DNA of 64,000 bases from Callorhinus ursinus (lineage: Eukaryota; Chordata; Mammalia; Carnivora; Otariidae), in contig NW_020312858.1 of NCBI RefSeq assembly GCF_003265705.1, positions 5,099,576 to 5,163,575 on the forward strand. The letters run 5' to 3'. The translations under genes and the position numbers were made by a program. The notes beneath the pieces were generated by a model. The model worked only from the letters and a program-made list of their open reading frames with translations, was not told the DNA's origin and made no database searches. This document shows, piece after piece, positions 55,201-64,000 of this stretch. Every line of letters begins with the position of its first letter. The first letter of the stretch is position 1.

Positions 55201-55218
55201 AATACATTCTTTAAAAAA
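55006..55218 (+). mobile_element. Can-SINE, older subtype, with (AAAT)n
   Basis: The older 'GACTCTTGATTTCAGCTCAG' body is complete. The tail has expanded to about 12 AAAT units (55156-55203). Confidence 0.93.
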
Positions 55219-55334
55219 GGCAAAAGATTTATATGATCAGAAGAGAAACCAGAGTATAGGTGGACTTCTTCAGAGAAGCCTAAGAGAAGGATGTGTACCG
55301 CTTAAAAGATTGTCCAGTTATCTGTTACACCAGA

Positions 55335-55495
55335 AATTCTCAAACTTTAATGTGCATCTGAATCACCTGGGGAGCTTTGTTACAATGCAAATTCTGATTT
55401 GGTTGAGCTGAGTGGAGCTCAAGGTTCTGCTTTTTGAACAAGCTCCCCAGTGATGCCCATGTGGCTAGTTCAAAAACCATGTTTTTGAGGACCAA
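55335..55495 (+). mobile_element. MER5A (hAT-Charlie MITE)
   Basis: 'CAGAAATTCTCAAACTTTAA', 'TGTGCATCTGAATCACCTGG', 'TTTTGAACAAGCTCCCCAGT' and 'GATGCCCATGTGGCTAGTTC', ending near GTTTTTGAGGAC. Confidence 0.88.
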
Positions 55496-55734
55496 AATAT
55501 TAGACCTTCCTTGTCTTTTCCATTCGACTCAACAAGAAAGGACCCAGCTGTGGAAGAGAAAAGGTGGGGATGGATTCAAAGAGAAACAGGAATTGGCAGG
55601 GGCCCTTCTATCTGCTTTGGGCCCAATAACTGTTTCCTTAAACTTAATAGTGGAAAACCCCTCCCCTTCATATCCAAAACCATGCCATGAAATCTTAAAT
55701 ATCTGGCTGAAAATTTTAAATGCATTAGGAATGC

Positions 55735-55905
55735 CATTGTCAATATCTTTGTTATGATATTGTACTACAGTTCCGTAACATGGTACCTCTGTATTGTTCC
55801 CACAACTCTGTATTTCTCTGTATTGTTCCTTACAAGTGAATGTGAATCTATAATCATCTCAAAATAAAAGGCTTAAATTTTAAAAACCCACAATAAAAAA
55901 AGTGA
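55735..55905 (+). mobile_element. Old L1 3' end
   Basis: 'ATTGTACTACAGTTCCGTAA', 'ACAAGTGAATGTGAATCTAT' and 'AATCATCTCAAAATAAAAGG' match the old L1 terminus. Confidence 0.8.
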
Positions 55906-56194
55906 ATGACTCTAATGAGGTAGTAACTGATCCTTTGGTAAGTTACAGTTTCCAATTCCATGCTTTCAACGAGATTGAAAAAGTACTTAATTGAGTTGTT
56001 AATTAGCAGATCATTAAAAGTAGTTCTTCATGATTTTTTTTTAAAGCACTAGACAGAAAAAGTGATTCAGAGTGGTACTTAAGTAAAAGTCAACCTGTAC
56101 TAGTGGAAAAAAAGGAATGGGTTTGTGTTTTAAATATTTAGATTTAAAAACACATCAATCTCATTCTACAATGAGAAACACAAAAGTCTGGTGT

Positions 56195-56905
56195 ATAATC
56201 ATAGCAAATAGATTGGTTTCTAAATTTCCTAACATGGTCACTGAAAGAAAGAGCTGAGGAGAAGGGTGAAAATCAGAAAGGAAGGGCAGAGCGAAGCAGA
56301 GAAGGACATAACATGAGGGAGGCCCTTTTCTCATTTCCAGACTCCCTTGCAGCTCAGGAGTGGCCATGTAGACCCTGTTTGAGGCAATAAGATGGAAACA
56401 GATTATTTGATTCTTTTTCTTTTTTTTTTTTAAAGAGAGAGCACGTGAGCTGGGGAGAGAGGAGTGGCAGAGGGAGAGGGAAAGAGAGAAGCTTAAGCAG
56501 GCTCCACACCCAGTGTGGAGTCCAATGCAGGGCTTGATCTCATGACCCTGAGACCATGACCTGAGCTAAAATCAACAGTGAGTTGCTTAACCAACTGAGC
56601 TAACCAAGTGCCCCAGAAACAGATTATTTTTCTAAACCAGAGAGACATAACTAGCTTACACATAGTTTTAGGTTTTCCCCATCCTCCTGACATCTTGCAA
56701 CCCAGATGATAAAAATCCCTAGCAGAGATGGTGGACCAAGCAGTTAGGTGGTGTTTGGATTCTTGGCAACCTCTTCAACCAGCTACACCAGCTCTGGACG
56801 TCTTGTCTTATGAACAAAATGAACTCCAGCTTGTTAAACCACTCTAGTTAGGTTTCTTTTGCACGCAACCAACTGCAATCCCAGCCACTAGACAACCCCC
56901 TCCAT
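56195..56905 (+). mobile_element. MaLR-type LTR, split by a SINE
   Basis: 'TGCAGCTCAGGAGTGGCCAT' with 'GAGGCAATAAGATGGAAACA' continues after the SINE with 'GATGGTGGACCAAGCAG', 'ACACCAGCTCTGGACGTCTT' and 'TTGTTAAACCACTCTAGTTA', in the order of an MLT1-class LTR. Confidence 0.6.
56409..56615 (-). mobile_element. Can-SINE, older subtype, with exact 14 bp TSD
   Basis: TSD GAAACAGATTATTT at 56395-56408 and 56616-56629 is exact even though the SINE body is diverged ('GAGCTAACCAAGTGCCCC'). Confidence 0.92.
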
Positions 56906-57585
56906 GGTCAGATGGACAACAAGTTAGAAACATCTTCTGAGTTTTATGGCTAAAACAAAGGCTTGTTTCCCTGTGGAATTTTATAGTTTTCGTATGTGTG
57001 TAAAGAAGTGATTTACATTTTAGCAACTCACTTTGGAACTTGAGAAATACCAGTTCCTTTGACAGTCAGCAGCTGTCTGATTGCCTTATATTCATTCTTT
57101 GAAAGATTAGACCTACTATATTTAGTTGGAATCAGTGTATTCTGTGTGTTTTGCAAAAATAATAAAAAATCAGATTCCAGTTTGGAGGATCCACTTAACT
57201 ATACTGTATGTCTAGAGTCCAAAAAGTATCCAAACTGATACTATTACAAATACAACCAGAAATTAGTACCACCCATTTTGAGTAAAACTGACTAGATATT
57301 TTGGTTTGTTTTAGAACCAGGTTACTTCCTCAAAATCCCCAGGATCCAGGGTCTGAAGTCTGAAATACTGATCATATCATTGCCAGTCACATCATGTGGC
57401 CTGAATGAGAAAGAGTTATCTTCAAGTATCAGTTCCAAAGTCCCCACCATCTTTTTTTAAAGAAATAAACTTTACTAAAATGGCAGCCTAAAATACTAAA
57501 GGTATTCTAGAACAAAGTAAAATATATGTATATTTATATATTTAAGCAAGAATTTTAGGCTGAGCATTTAGTTCTGCTCCTCCTT
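56906..57585. other. AT-rich unique DNA
   Basis: No gene or repeat is recognised. An ATATATGTATATTTATATAT tract is at 57523-57543. Confidence 0.45.
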
Positions 57586-57589
57586 CTTG

Positions 57590-58165
57590 GAATATAAAAT
57601 AGTACATTTAAACGATGTTTCTGAAGTGCAGTTTGGCAACAAATATCAAAAATTTTGCCTACCCATTGCCCTTGGTGATTCTGTCTCTAGGAATGTATCA
57701 CAGATGAGTGCAAGGACCTAGCAGCACAGTTCACAGGAGGGAAAAATTATACAACAACCTAAATGCCCAAAAATAGGGAATTCATTCAATTATAGCATAC
57801 CCATGTAATGAGGGTATTAAAAATGGTCTTATAGAAGATTGCTTAACAATATGGGAAAAGGGGCACCTGGGTGGCTCAGTCAGTTAAAAGTCTGCCTTCA
57901 GCTCAGATCATAATCTCAGGGCCCTGGGATCCAGCCTGGTGTCAGGCTCCCTACTCAGTGTGGAGTCTGCTTCTCCCTCTCCCTCTGCGGCTCCCCTGCT
58001 TGTGCTCTTGCTCTCTCTCCTCTCTCTCTCCCTCAAATAAATAAATAAAATCTTTAAACACACACACATACACAACATGGGAAAATGATCATGATTAAGT
58101 GAAAAAGCAAAATTGCATACGAACCCATTGGATAAATGTGTTATGAAAGGATATGCAAAAAAAAT
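57590..58165 (+). mobile_element. Old L1 (L1M) 3' UTR, split by a SINE
   Basis: 'GCAGTTTGGCAACAAATATC', 'GATTCTGTCTCTAGGAATGT' and 'AACAACCTAAATGCCCAAAA' continue after the SINE with 'ATGATTAAGTGAAAAAGCAA'. Confidence 0.82.
57860..58071 (+). mobile_element. Can-SINE with 14 bp TSD
   Basis: TSD ACAATATGGGAAAA (57846-57859) and ACAACATGGGAAAA (58072-58085). The tail ends in a short (AC)n. Confidence 0.92.
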
Positions 58166-58247
58166 GGCTTTTTATACAGAATTGTTATTTTCTTTGTGTT
58201 TCTGTTTTAAGTAAACATACATGACTTTTAAAAGAAGGGTTTTTTTT

Positions 58248-58435
58248 TAAGATTTTATTTATTTATTTGACAGAGAGAGAGACACAGCAAGAGAGGGAAC
58301 ACAAGCAGGGGGAGTGGGAGGAGAAACAGGCTTCCCGCGGAGCAGGGAGCCCGATGCGGGGCTCGATCCCAGGACCCTGGGATCATGACCCGAGCCGAAG
58401 GCAGACGCTTAACGACTGAGCCACCCAGGTGCCCC
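58248..58435 (-). mobile_element. Can-SINE, near-consensus
   Basis: TSD AAAGAAGGGTTTTTTT at about 58231-58247 and 58436-58451. The intact B-box region makes it one of the youngest copies in the window. Confidence 0.94.
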
Positions 58436-58451
58436 AAAGAAGGGTTTTTTT

Positions 58452-58929
58452 AATTGATTGCTGGTGCACCTGCCACCCCCTCTTACTACCAAGTAAATTA
58501 TCCTTAATGGCCTTTCATATCTCATCAGAGAGACAGGCGGGAAGAAAGCTCATCCACTGTGAGGACGGCAAGTCGCTGAGAGGAATAGCAGACAAGGAGG
58601 GTGGCAGAGAATGATGACCAGAACAGACTAAATCAAATATAATAGGTATAAGGACACAGTCCTATCATGAAACCTGTCTGCTCCGCTCCAGAATGGGCAG
58701 GCTCAGCTTCAAAGCTTCATGGATGAGATAATCTCCCCCAAGTCAGGCTATGGTTGGAGAAATTACATTAACTGCATTTGAAGGAGAACACAAACAAACT
58801 GGAACGTGTCCTAAGTAAAAGGGCCAGGACCCAAGGACAGCTGAGAGATGTGTAATGAGAGAGACAGTTAAAGGAACAGGGAGTGTTTAACCCAAAGAGG
58901 TGACAAGTGAGGGACAAAGAAGGGACATG
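58452..58929. other. Unique DNA, 5' flank of the young L1
   Basis: No gene or repeat is recognised. The L1 junction is at about 58929/58930. Confidence 0.5.
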
Positions 58930-58941
58930 GGAGGGGCGGAG

Positions 58942-58950
58942 CAAGATGGC
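58942..58950 (+). promoter_or_regulatory. YY1 site at the L1 5' end
   Basis: CAAGATGGC, the reverse complement of the YY1 core GCCATCTTG, lies 13 bp from the L1 start. In L1 families a site here sets the transcription start (established for human L1). Confidence 0.7.
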
Positions 58951-59216
58951 AGAGGAGTAGGAGACCTAGATTTCGTCTGGTCTCAGGAATTCAGCTGAAT
59001 AGGGATCAAACTATTCTGAACACCTACTAACTCAACAAGAGATCAAAGAGGAGAGTAGCAACAACTATCTGAACAGAAAAGCGCCCACTTACTGGAAGGT
59101 AGGACGTGCGGAGAAGTGAATCCGAGGCGATATTCGGGAGGATAGACGGCGGGGGAGGGGCCTCCGCCAGCCACTTCTGGCAAGTGATAGAGCCGCGGAG
59201 CACAAAATCGGAACTG

Positions 59217-59822
59217 TTAGAAGTCAGCTCCGCTAAGGGACGTCGCTGCAGTGGCTAAGCGGGGGGTGGAACCCTCGTGGGACAGTGTGGTCGCAGGACC
59301 CTTGGGGTCACAGAAAGACTGGGGGAGCCTGAGTGCGCCAGAGCTCCCAGGTATCAGAGCGGGGAAGCCGGCTGCAGAGATGGAGCCAAGGCACGGGCTC
59401 TCAGCTTGGGGTTGCCATAAACTGTGATCCGCAGCCCAGTCGGGCCACTGCTCCTGCAGCAGGGACCCAACAAGCGGCAGCTCCGGGGAGACTCCCCTTC
59501 CTCCCCCGGGAGGAGCGGCGCGGGAGCGCACCGCAGGGATCTGCTGGGTTTGGAGATTCCACACGGGGTCGGGTGCCACAGATAGCAACGCTCGGTCACA
59601 GGCCAGGTGAGCACGGAGTGCGGCCGGAGACCGGGGACAAGGGCGTGACTGCTTTTCTCTGGGGGCGCACTGAGGAGCGGGGCCCCGAGTCCTCAGCTCC
59701 TCCGGGTGGAGATTGGGAGGCCACCATTTTTGCCCTGGTCCTCCAAGGCTGTACCGAGAGCTTGCAGGGAACAAAAGCTCCCAAGAGCAAACCCGAGCAG
59801 CTTGCTTAGCCCGGACTGACAA
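59217..59822 (-). other. Antisense 201-codon open frame in the L1 5' UTR
   Basis: A continuous minus-strand frame begins MSVRAKQAARVCSWELLFPA and ends SLSGADF. It is rich in Pro, Ala, Ser and Arg with no known domain. High GC lowers stop frequency, and a 158-codon plus-strand frame overlaps it, so openness alone is weak evidence. Primate L1s carry an antisense ORF0 in the same place, but no sequence similarity is claimed. Confidence 0.25.
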
Positions 59823-60068
59823 GGGCGGGGCAATTCAGCCTCCGGCAAAGACATTTGGAAACCACAGCAACAGGCTCTTCCCCCAGAAGATCAGCACGAA
59901 CAGCCAGCAAGCCAAGACCAAGTTTACCGATCAAGGAGAACGGGAGAACTCCAGCGCTACGGGAATACTGCACATAGAATTCATGGCTTTTTTTTACCAT
60001 GATTCATTATTTCATCAAAGTTAATTTTTGTTAACTGTTTTTTTTCTTTTTCCCTTTTTCAACCAACA

Positions 60069-60555
60069 TCTTATCAATCTCTTTTAAAAAAAAAAAACAT
60101 TTTTTATTTTTCATTTTTAGAGTCATATTTTATCCCTTCATAGTAGTTACCCTTATTTTTGGCATATATATATAAGTTGTTCTCTCTTTAAAATATTGAG
60201 ATACAGTTTCTTCTAACAGATCAAAATATACCCTAAATCACTAGTGTATGGCTCTGTTCTAGTCTCCTGCCTGATCACATTCTCTCCCTTTTTTCTTTTT
60301 TTTTTTAAATCTTCTTTCTTTTTTCAAACAACTTCTTATCTTATCAAGTCCTTTTATAAAATCTTTTATACTTTTCATCTTTACAGTCATCTTCTATCCC
60401 TTCATTGTATCAACCCTTATTTTGTACATATATGTCTTTCTTCCTTTAAAATTTTAGGAGGCACTTTTTTCTAACAGACCAAAATACGCCCAAAATCTAG
60501 TGTGTGGCACTGATCTATGCACTAGCCTGATCATATTTGATCACATTCTGCTTTT
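60069..60555 (+). repeat. Diverged internal tandem duplication in the L1 5' UTR
   Basis: Unit 1 (about 60069-60290) and unit 2 (about 60335-60555) share, in order, TCTTATC, 'TATCCCTTCAT', CCCTTATTTT, 'TCTAACAGA(T/C)CAAAATA', 'CTAGTGT(A/G)TGGC' and 'GCCTGATCA' with 'TGATCACATTCT'. Confidence 0.75.
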
Positions 60556-60731
60556 TTTGTATTGTTCTGTTTTTGTTTTTCTCTTTTTTTTTTCTCTTTC
60601 TTTTTTCTTTCTTTCCCTTTCTTTTTCCCTGGTTGCAGGTCTTTTCTGATTTGTATACAGTATATTTGCTGGGGACGTTGTAAACCTGTTAGCATTTTGT
60701 TCTCTCATTCATCTATTCTCCTCTGGACAAA

Positions 60732-61628
60732 ATGACAAGACGAAAAAAATCACCTCAGCAAGAAGAACAAGAGGTACTACCGTCAGCCAGGGACCTACTC
60801 AATACGGACATTAGTACGATGTCGGACCTAGAGTTCAGAATCATGACTTTAAAGATACTAGCTGGGCTTGAAAAAAGCGTGGAAGTTATTAGGGAAACCC
60901 TTTCTGGAGAAATAAAAGAACTAAAATCTAACCAAGTCGAAATCAAAAAGGCTATTGATGAGGTGCAATCCAAAATGGGGGCACTAACTGCTAGGATAAA
61001 TGAGGCAGAAGAGAGAATCAGTGATATAGAAGACCAAATGATGGAAAATAAAGAGGCTGAGAAAAAGAGGGAGAAACAACTACAGGATCACGAGGGCAGA
61101 ATTCGAGAGATAAGTGATATGATAAGATGAAACAACATTAGAATAATTGGGATCCCAGAAGAAGAAGAAAGAGAGAGAGGGGCAGAAGGTACATTTGAGC
61201 AAATAATAGCAGAGAACTTCCCTAATGTGAGGAAGGAAACAGGCATCAAAATCCAGGAGGCACAGAGAACCCCTCTCAAAATCAATAATAATAGGTCAAC
61301 ACCCCGACATCTAATAGTAAAACTTACGAGTCTCAGAGACAAAGAGAAAATCCTGAAAGCAGCTCGGGAGAAGAGAGATGTAACCTACAATGGTAAAAAT
61401 ATTAGTTTGGCAACAGACCTATCCACAGAGACCTGGCAGGCCAGAAAGGACTGGCAAGATATCTTCAGAGCACTAAACGAGAAAAATATGCAGCCAAGAA
61501 TACTATATCCAGCTAGGCTGTCATTGAAAATAGAAGGAGAGATAAAAAGCTTCCAGAACAAACAAAAACTAAAGGAATGTGCAAACACGAAACCAGCCCT
61601 CCAAGAAATATTGAAAGGGGTCCTCTAA
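60732..61628 (+). pseudogene. L1 ORF1 (RNA-binding protein), one premature stop
   Basis: ORF1p is the trimeric nucleic-acid chaperone that coats L1 RNA. The frame spans 298 codons. It opens with a basic MTRRKKSP N-terminus, then a Glu/Lys-rich heptad region (about residues 35-130) predicted as coiled coil. An RRM start NNIRIIGIPEEEE (from residue 134) and a C-terminal domain ending LQEILKGVL follow. An in-frame TGA at 61128-61130 lies just before NNIRIIG. An AGA precedes it and the context suggests CGA to TGA decay. The frame is otherwise open to its natural stop, so the RRM and C-terminal domain would not be made from this copy. Confidence 0.93.
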
Positions 61629-61709
61629 GCAAAGAGAGAGCCTAAAAGCAGCATAGATCAGAAAGGAACACAGACAACATACAGTAACAGTCACCTTACA
61701 GGCAATACA

Positions 61710-64000
61710 ATGGCACTAAATTCATACCTTTCAATAGTTACCCTGAATGTAAATGGGCTCAATGCCCCAATCAAAAGACACAGGCTATCAGATTGGATTA
61801 AAAAACAAGACCCATCCATATGCTGTCTGCCAGAGACGCATTTTAGACCCAAAGACACCCCCAGATTGAAAGTGAGGGGGTGGAAAACCATTTACCATGC
61901 TAATGGACACCAAAAGAAAGCTGAGGTGGCAATCCTTAATTCAGACAAACTAGATTTTAAAACAAAGACTGTAATAAGAGATGCGGAAGGACACTATATC
62001 CTACATAAAGGGTCTATCCAAGAAGAAGACCTAACAATTGTAAATATCTATGCCCCGAACATGGGAGCAGCCAATTATATAAGGCAATTAATAACAAAAG
62101 CAAAGAAACACATTGACAACAATACAATAATAGTGGGGGACTTTAACACCCCCCTGACTGAAATGGACAGATCATCTAAGCAAAAGATCAACAAGGAAAT
62201 AAAGACTTTAAATGACACACTGGACCAAATGGACTTCACAGACATATTCAGAACATTCCATCCCAAAGCAACGGAATACACATTCTTCTCTAGTGCCCAT
62301 GGAACATTCTCCAGAATTGATCACATCCTAGGTCACAAGTCAGGTCTCGACCGGTACCAAAAGATTGGGATCATTCCCTGCATATTTTCAGACCACAATG
62401 CTTTGAAACTAGAACTCAACCACAAGAGGAAAGTCGGAAAGAACTCAAATACATGGAGGCTAAAGAGCATCCTACTAAAGCATGAATGGGTCAACCAGGA
62501 AATTAAAGAAGAATTAAAAAAATTCATGGAAACCAATGAAAATGAAAACACAACTGTCCAAAATCTTTGGGATACAGCAAAGGCAGTCCTGAGAGGAAAG
62601 TATATAGCAATACAAGCCTTTCTCAAGAAACAAGAAAGGTCTCAAATACACAACCTAATCCTACACCTAAAGGAGATGGAGAAAGAACAGCAAGTAAAGC
62701 CTAAACCCAGCAGGAGAAGAGAAATAATAAAGATCAGAGCAGAAATCAATGAACTAGAAAGCAAAAGAACAGTAGAACACATCAACGAAACTAGGAGCTG
62801 GTTCTTTGAAAGAATTAACAAGATTGATAAACCCCTGGCCAGACTGATCAAAAAGAAAAGAGAAAGGACCCAAATCAACAGAATCATGAATGAAAGAGGA
62901 GAGATCACAACCAACACCAAAGAAATACAAACAATTATAAGAACATATTATGAGCACCTCTATGCCAGCAAATTAGATAACCTGGAAGAAATGGGTGCAT
63001 TCCTAGAGATGTATCAACTACCAAAACTGAACCAGGAAGAAATAGAAAACCTGAACAGACCTATAACCACTAAGGAAATTGAAGCAGTCATCAAAAATCT
63101 CCCAAGAAACAAAAGCCCAGGGCCAGGTGGCTTCCCAGGGGAATTCTATCAGACATTTCAAGAAGAATTAATACCTATTCTCCTGAAACTGTTCCAAAAA
63201 ATAGAATTGGAAGGAAAACTTCCAAACTCATTTTATGAGGCCACCATTACCTTGATCCCAAAACCAGACAAAGATCCCTTCAAAAAGGAGAATTACAGAC
63301 CAATATCCTTGATGAACATGGATGCAAAAATTCTCACCAAAATACTAGCCAATAGGATCCAACAGTACATTAAAAGGATTATTCACCACGACCAAGTGGG
63401 ATTTATCCCTGGGCTGCAAGGATGGTTCAACATCCGCAAATCAATCAACGTGATACAACACATTAACAAAAGAAAGAACAAGAATCATATGATCCTCTCA
63501 ATAGATGCAGAAAAAGCATTTGACAAAGTACAGCATCCTTTCTTGATCAAAACTCTTCAGAGTATAGGGATAGAGGGTATATACCTCAATATCATAAAAG
63601 CCATCTATGAAAAACCTACAGCGAATATCATTCTCAATGGGGAAAGGCTGAGAGCTTTTCCCCTAAGGTCAGGAACGCGGCAGGGATGTCCACTCTCAGC
63701 ACTGCTATTCAACATAGTATTAGAAGTCCTAGCCACAGCAATCAGACAACAAAAAGAAATCAAAGGCATCCAAATCGGCAAAGAGGAAGTCAAACTCTCA
63801 CCCTTTGCAGATGATATGATACTGTATGTGGAAAACCCAAAAGACTCCACCCCAAAACTGCTAGAACTCATACAGGAATTCAGTCAAGTAGCAGGATAGA
63901 AAATCAATGCACAGAAATCAGTGGCATTCCTATACACCAACAACAAGACAGAAGAGAGACAAATCAAGGAGTCGATCCCATTCACAATTGCACCCAAAAC
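61710..64000 (+). pseudogene. L1 ORF2 (endonuclease-reverse transcriptase), one premature stop, cut by window end
   Basis: ORF2p nicks target DNA and reverse-transcribes L1 and SINE RNA. The endonuclease domain (about 1-235) keeps N13 in [11 protein letters not shown]42 in [20 protein letters not shown] and [10 protein letters not shown]. The RT domain keeps [13 protein letters not shown], the motif A Asp (D599) in [19 protein letters not shown] and the catalytic FADD (699-702). After codon 729 a TAG at 63897-63899 breaks the frame within QVAG(stop)KINAQKS, where relatives have Tyr. The frame is open again to the window edge. The start is the first ATG, 81 bp after ORF1. Confidence 0.95.

Larger units (their letters stand above)
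58930..64000 (+). mobile_element. Young full-length-5' L1, 3' end beyond the window
   Basis: The element has an intact 5' start, a GC-rich promoter region (to about 59980), a T-rich second part of the 5' UTR, ORF1 (60732-61628), an 81 bp spacer and ORF2 from 61710. Only two nonsense codons are visible in about 3.2 kb of coding sequence and no frameshifts, so insertion was recent. About 1.2-1.5 kb of ORF2 plus the 3' UTR should follow outside the window, so its TSD cannot be checked. Confidence 0.95.

Noticed and set aside
59333..59809. 158-codon plus-strand frame upstream of L1 ORF1 as an extra L1 protein
   Set aside because: It lies in the GC-rich 5' UTR where stops are rare on both strands, and no conserved motif is present.
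1..64000. CRISPR arrays, prokaryotic operons, phage or plasmid features
   Set aside because: All evidence is mammalian (Can-SINE, L1, L2, MIR, MaLR). The short tandem repeats present are pairs or microsatellites, not spaced arrays.

Overview
The window is ordinary nuclear DNA from a carnivoran mammal. About thirty tRNA-Lys-derived Can-SINEs are scattered through it. Most have the arctoid form: a tRNA-like head with A and B boxes, a CT-rich stretch and an AATAAA-rich tail, rather than the dog-type young SINE. This points to a bear, pinniped, mustelid or relative; the exact species cannot be read from the sequence. No host protein-coding gene, rRNA, tRNA gene or CRISPR array can be supported. 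The window reads as an intergenic or deep-intronic 'graveyard' of retroelements in several age layers, ending in one young, nearly intact L1.

Layout. 1-4.95 kb: an L1 3' end, Can-SINEs, and a minus-strand L2 reverse-transcriptase remnant that itself carries a SINE inside a SINE. 5-7.5 kb: repeat-poor, AT-rich DNA that may hold conserved non-coding elements. 7.5-14.8 kb: LTR, L2, MIR and L1 fragments, plus one unexplained minus-strand open frame. 14.8-18.1 kb: an old L1 with three SINEs in it, then a MaLR LTR. 18.5-22.5 kb: the most GC-rich host DNA, with a diverged pair of 0.4 kb repeats, two RFX-like X-boxes, a GC box and a possible tiny first exon. 22.9-30.7 kb: old L1, L2 and MaLR LTRs. 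30.96-35.5 kb: a decayed MaLR (MLT1-like) provirus with LTRs at both ends, invaded by SINEs, L1s and another LTR. 35.8-45.9 kb: old L1 ORF2, L2, L3/CR1, MER5A and LTRs. 46-58.9 kb: mixed unique DNA, LTRs, MIRs and SINEs. 58.93 kb to the window end: a full-length 5' L1 with YY1 site, GC-rich promoter, ORF1 and ORF2, each ORF broken by one visible nonsense codon; its 3' end lies outside the window.

How things work together: L1 supplied the enzymes that moved the SINEs, as shown by many exact target-site duplications (TSDs). The most informative observations are four unusual insertion events: a 30 bp inverted templated copy inside a SINE, a SINE-L1 chimera sharing one TSD, a 104 bp polyadenylated mRNA-like retrocopy, and an L1 inserted head-on into another L1.
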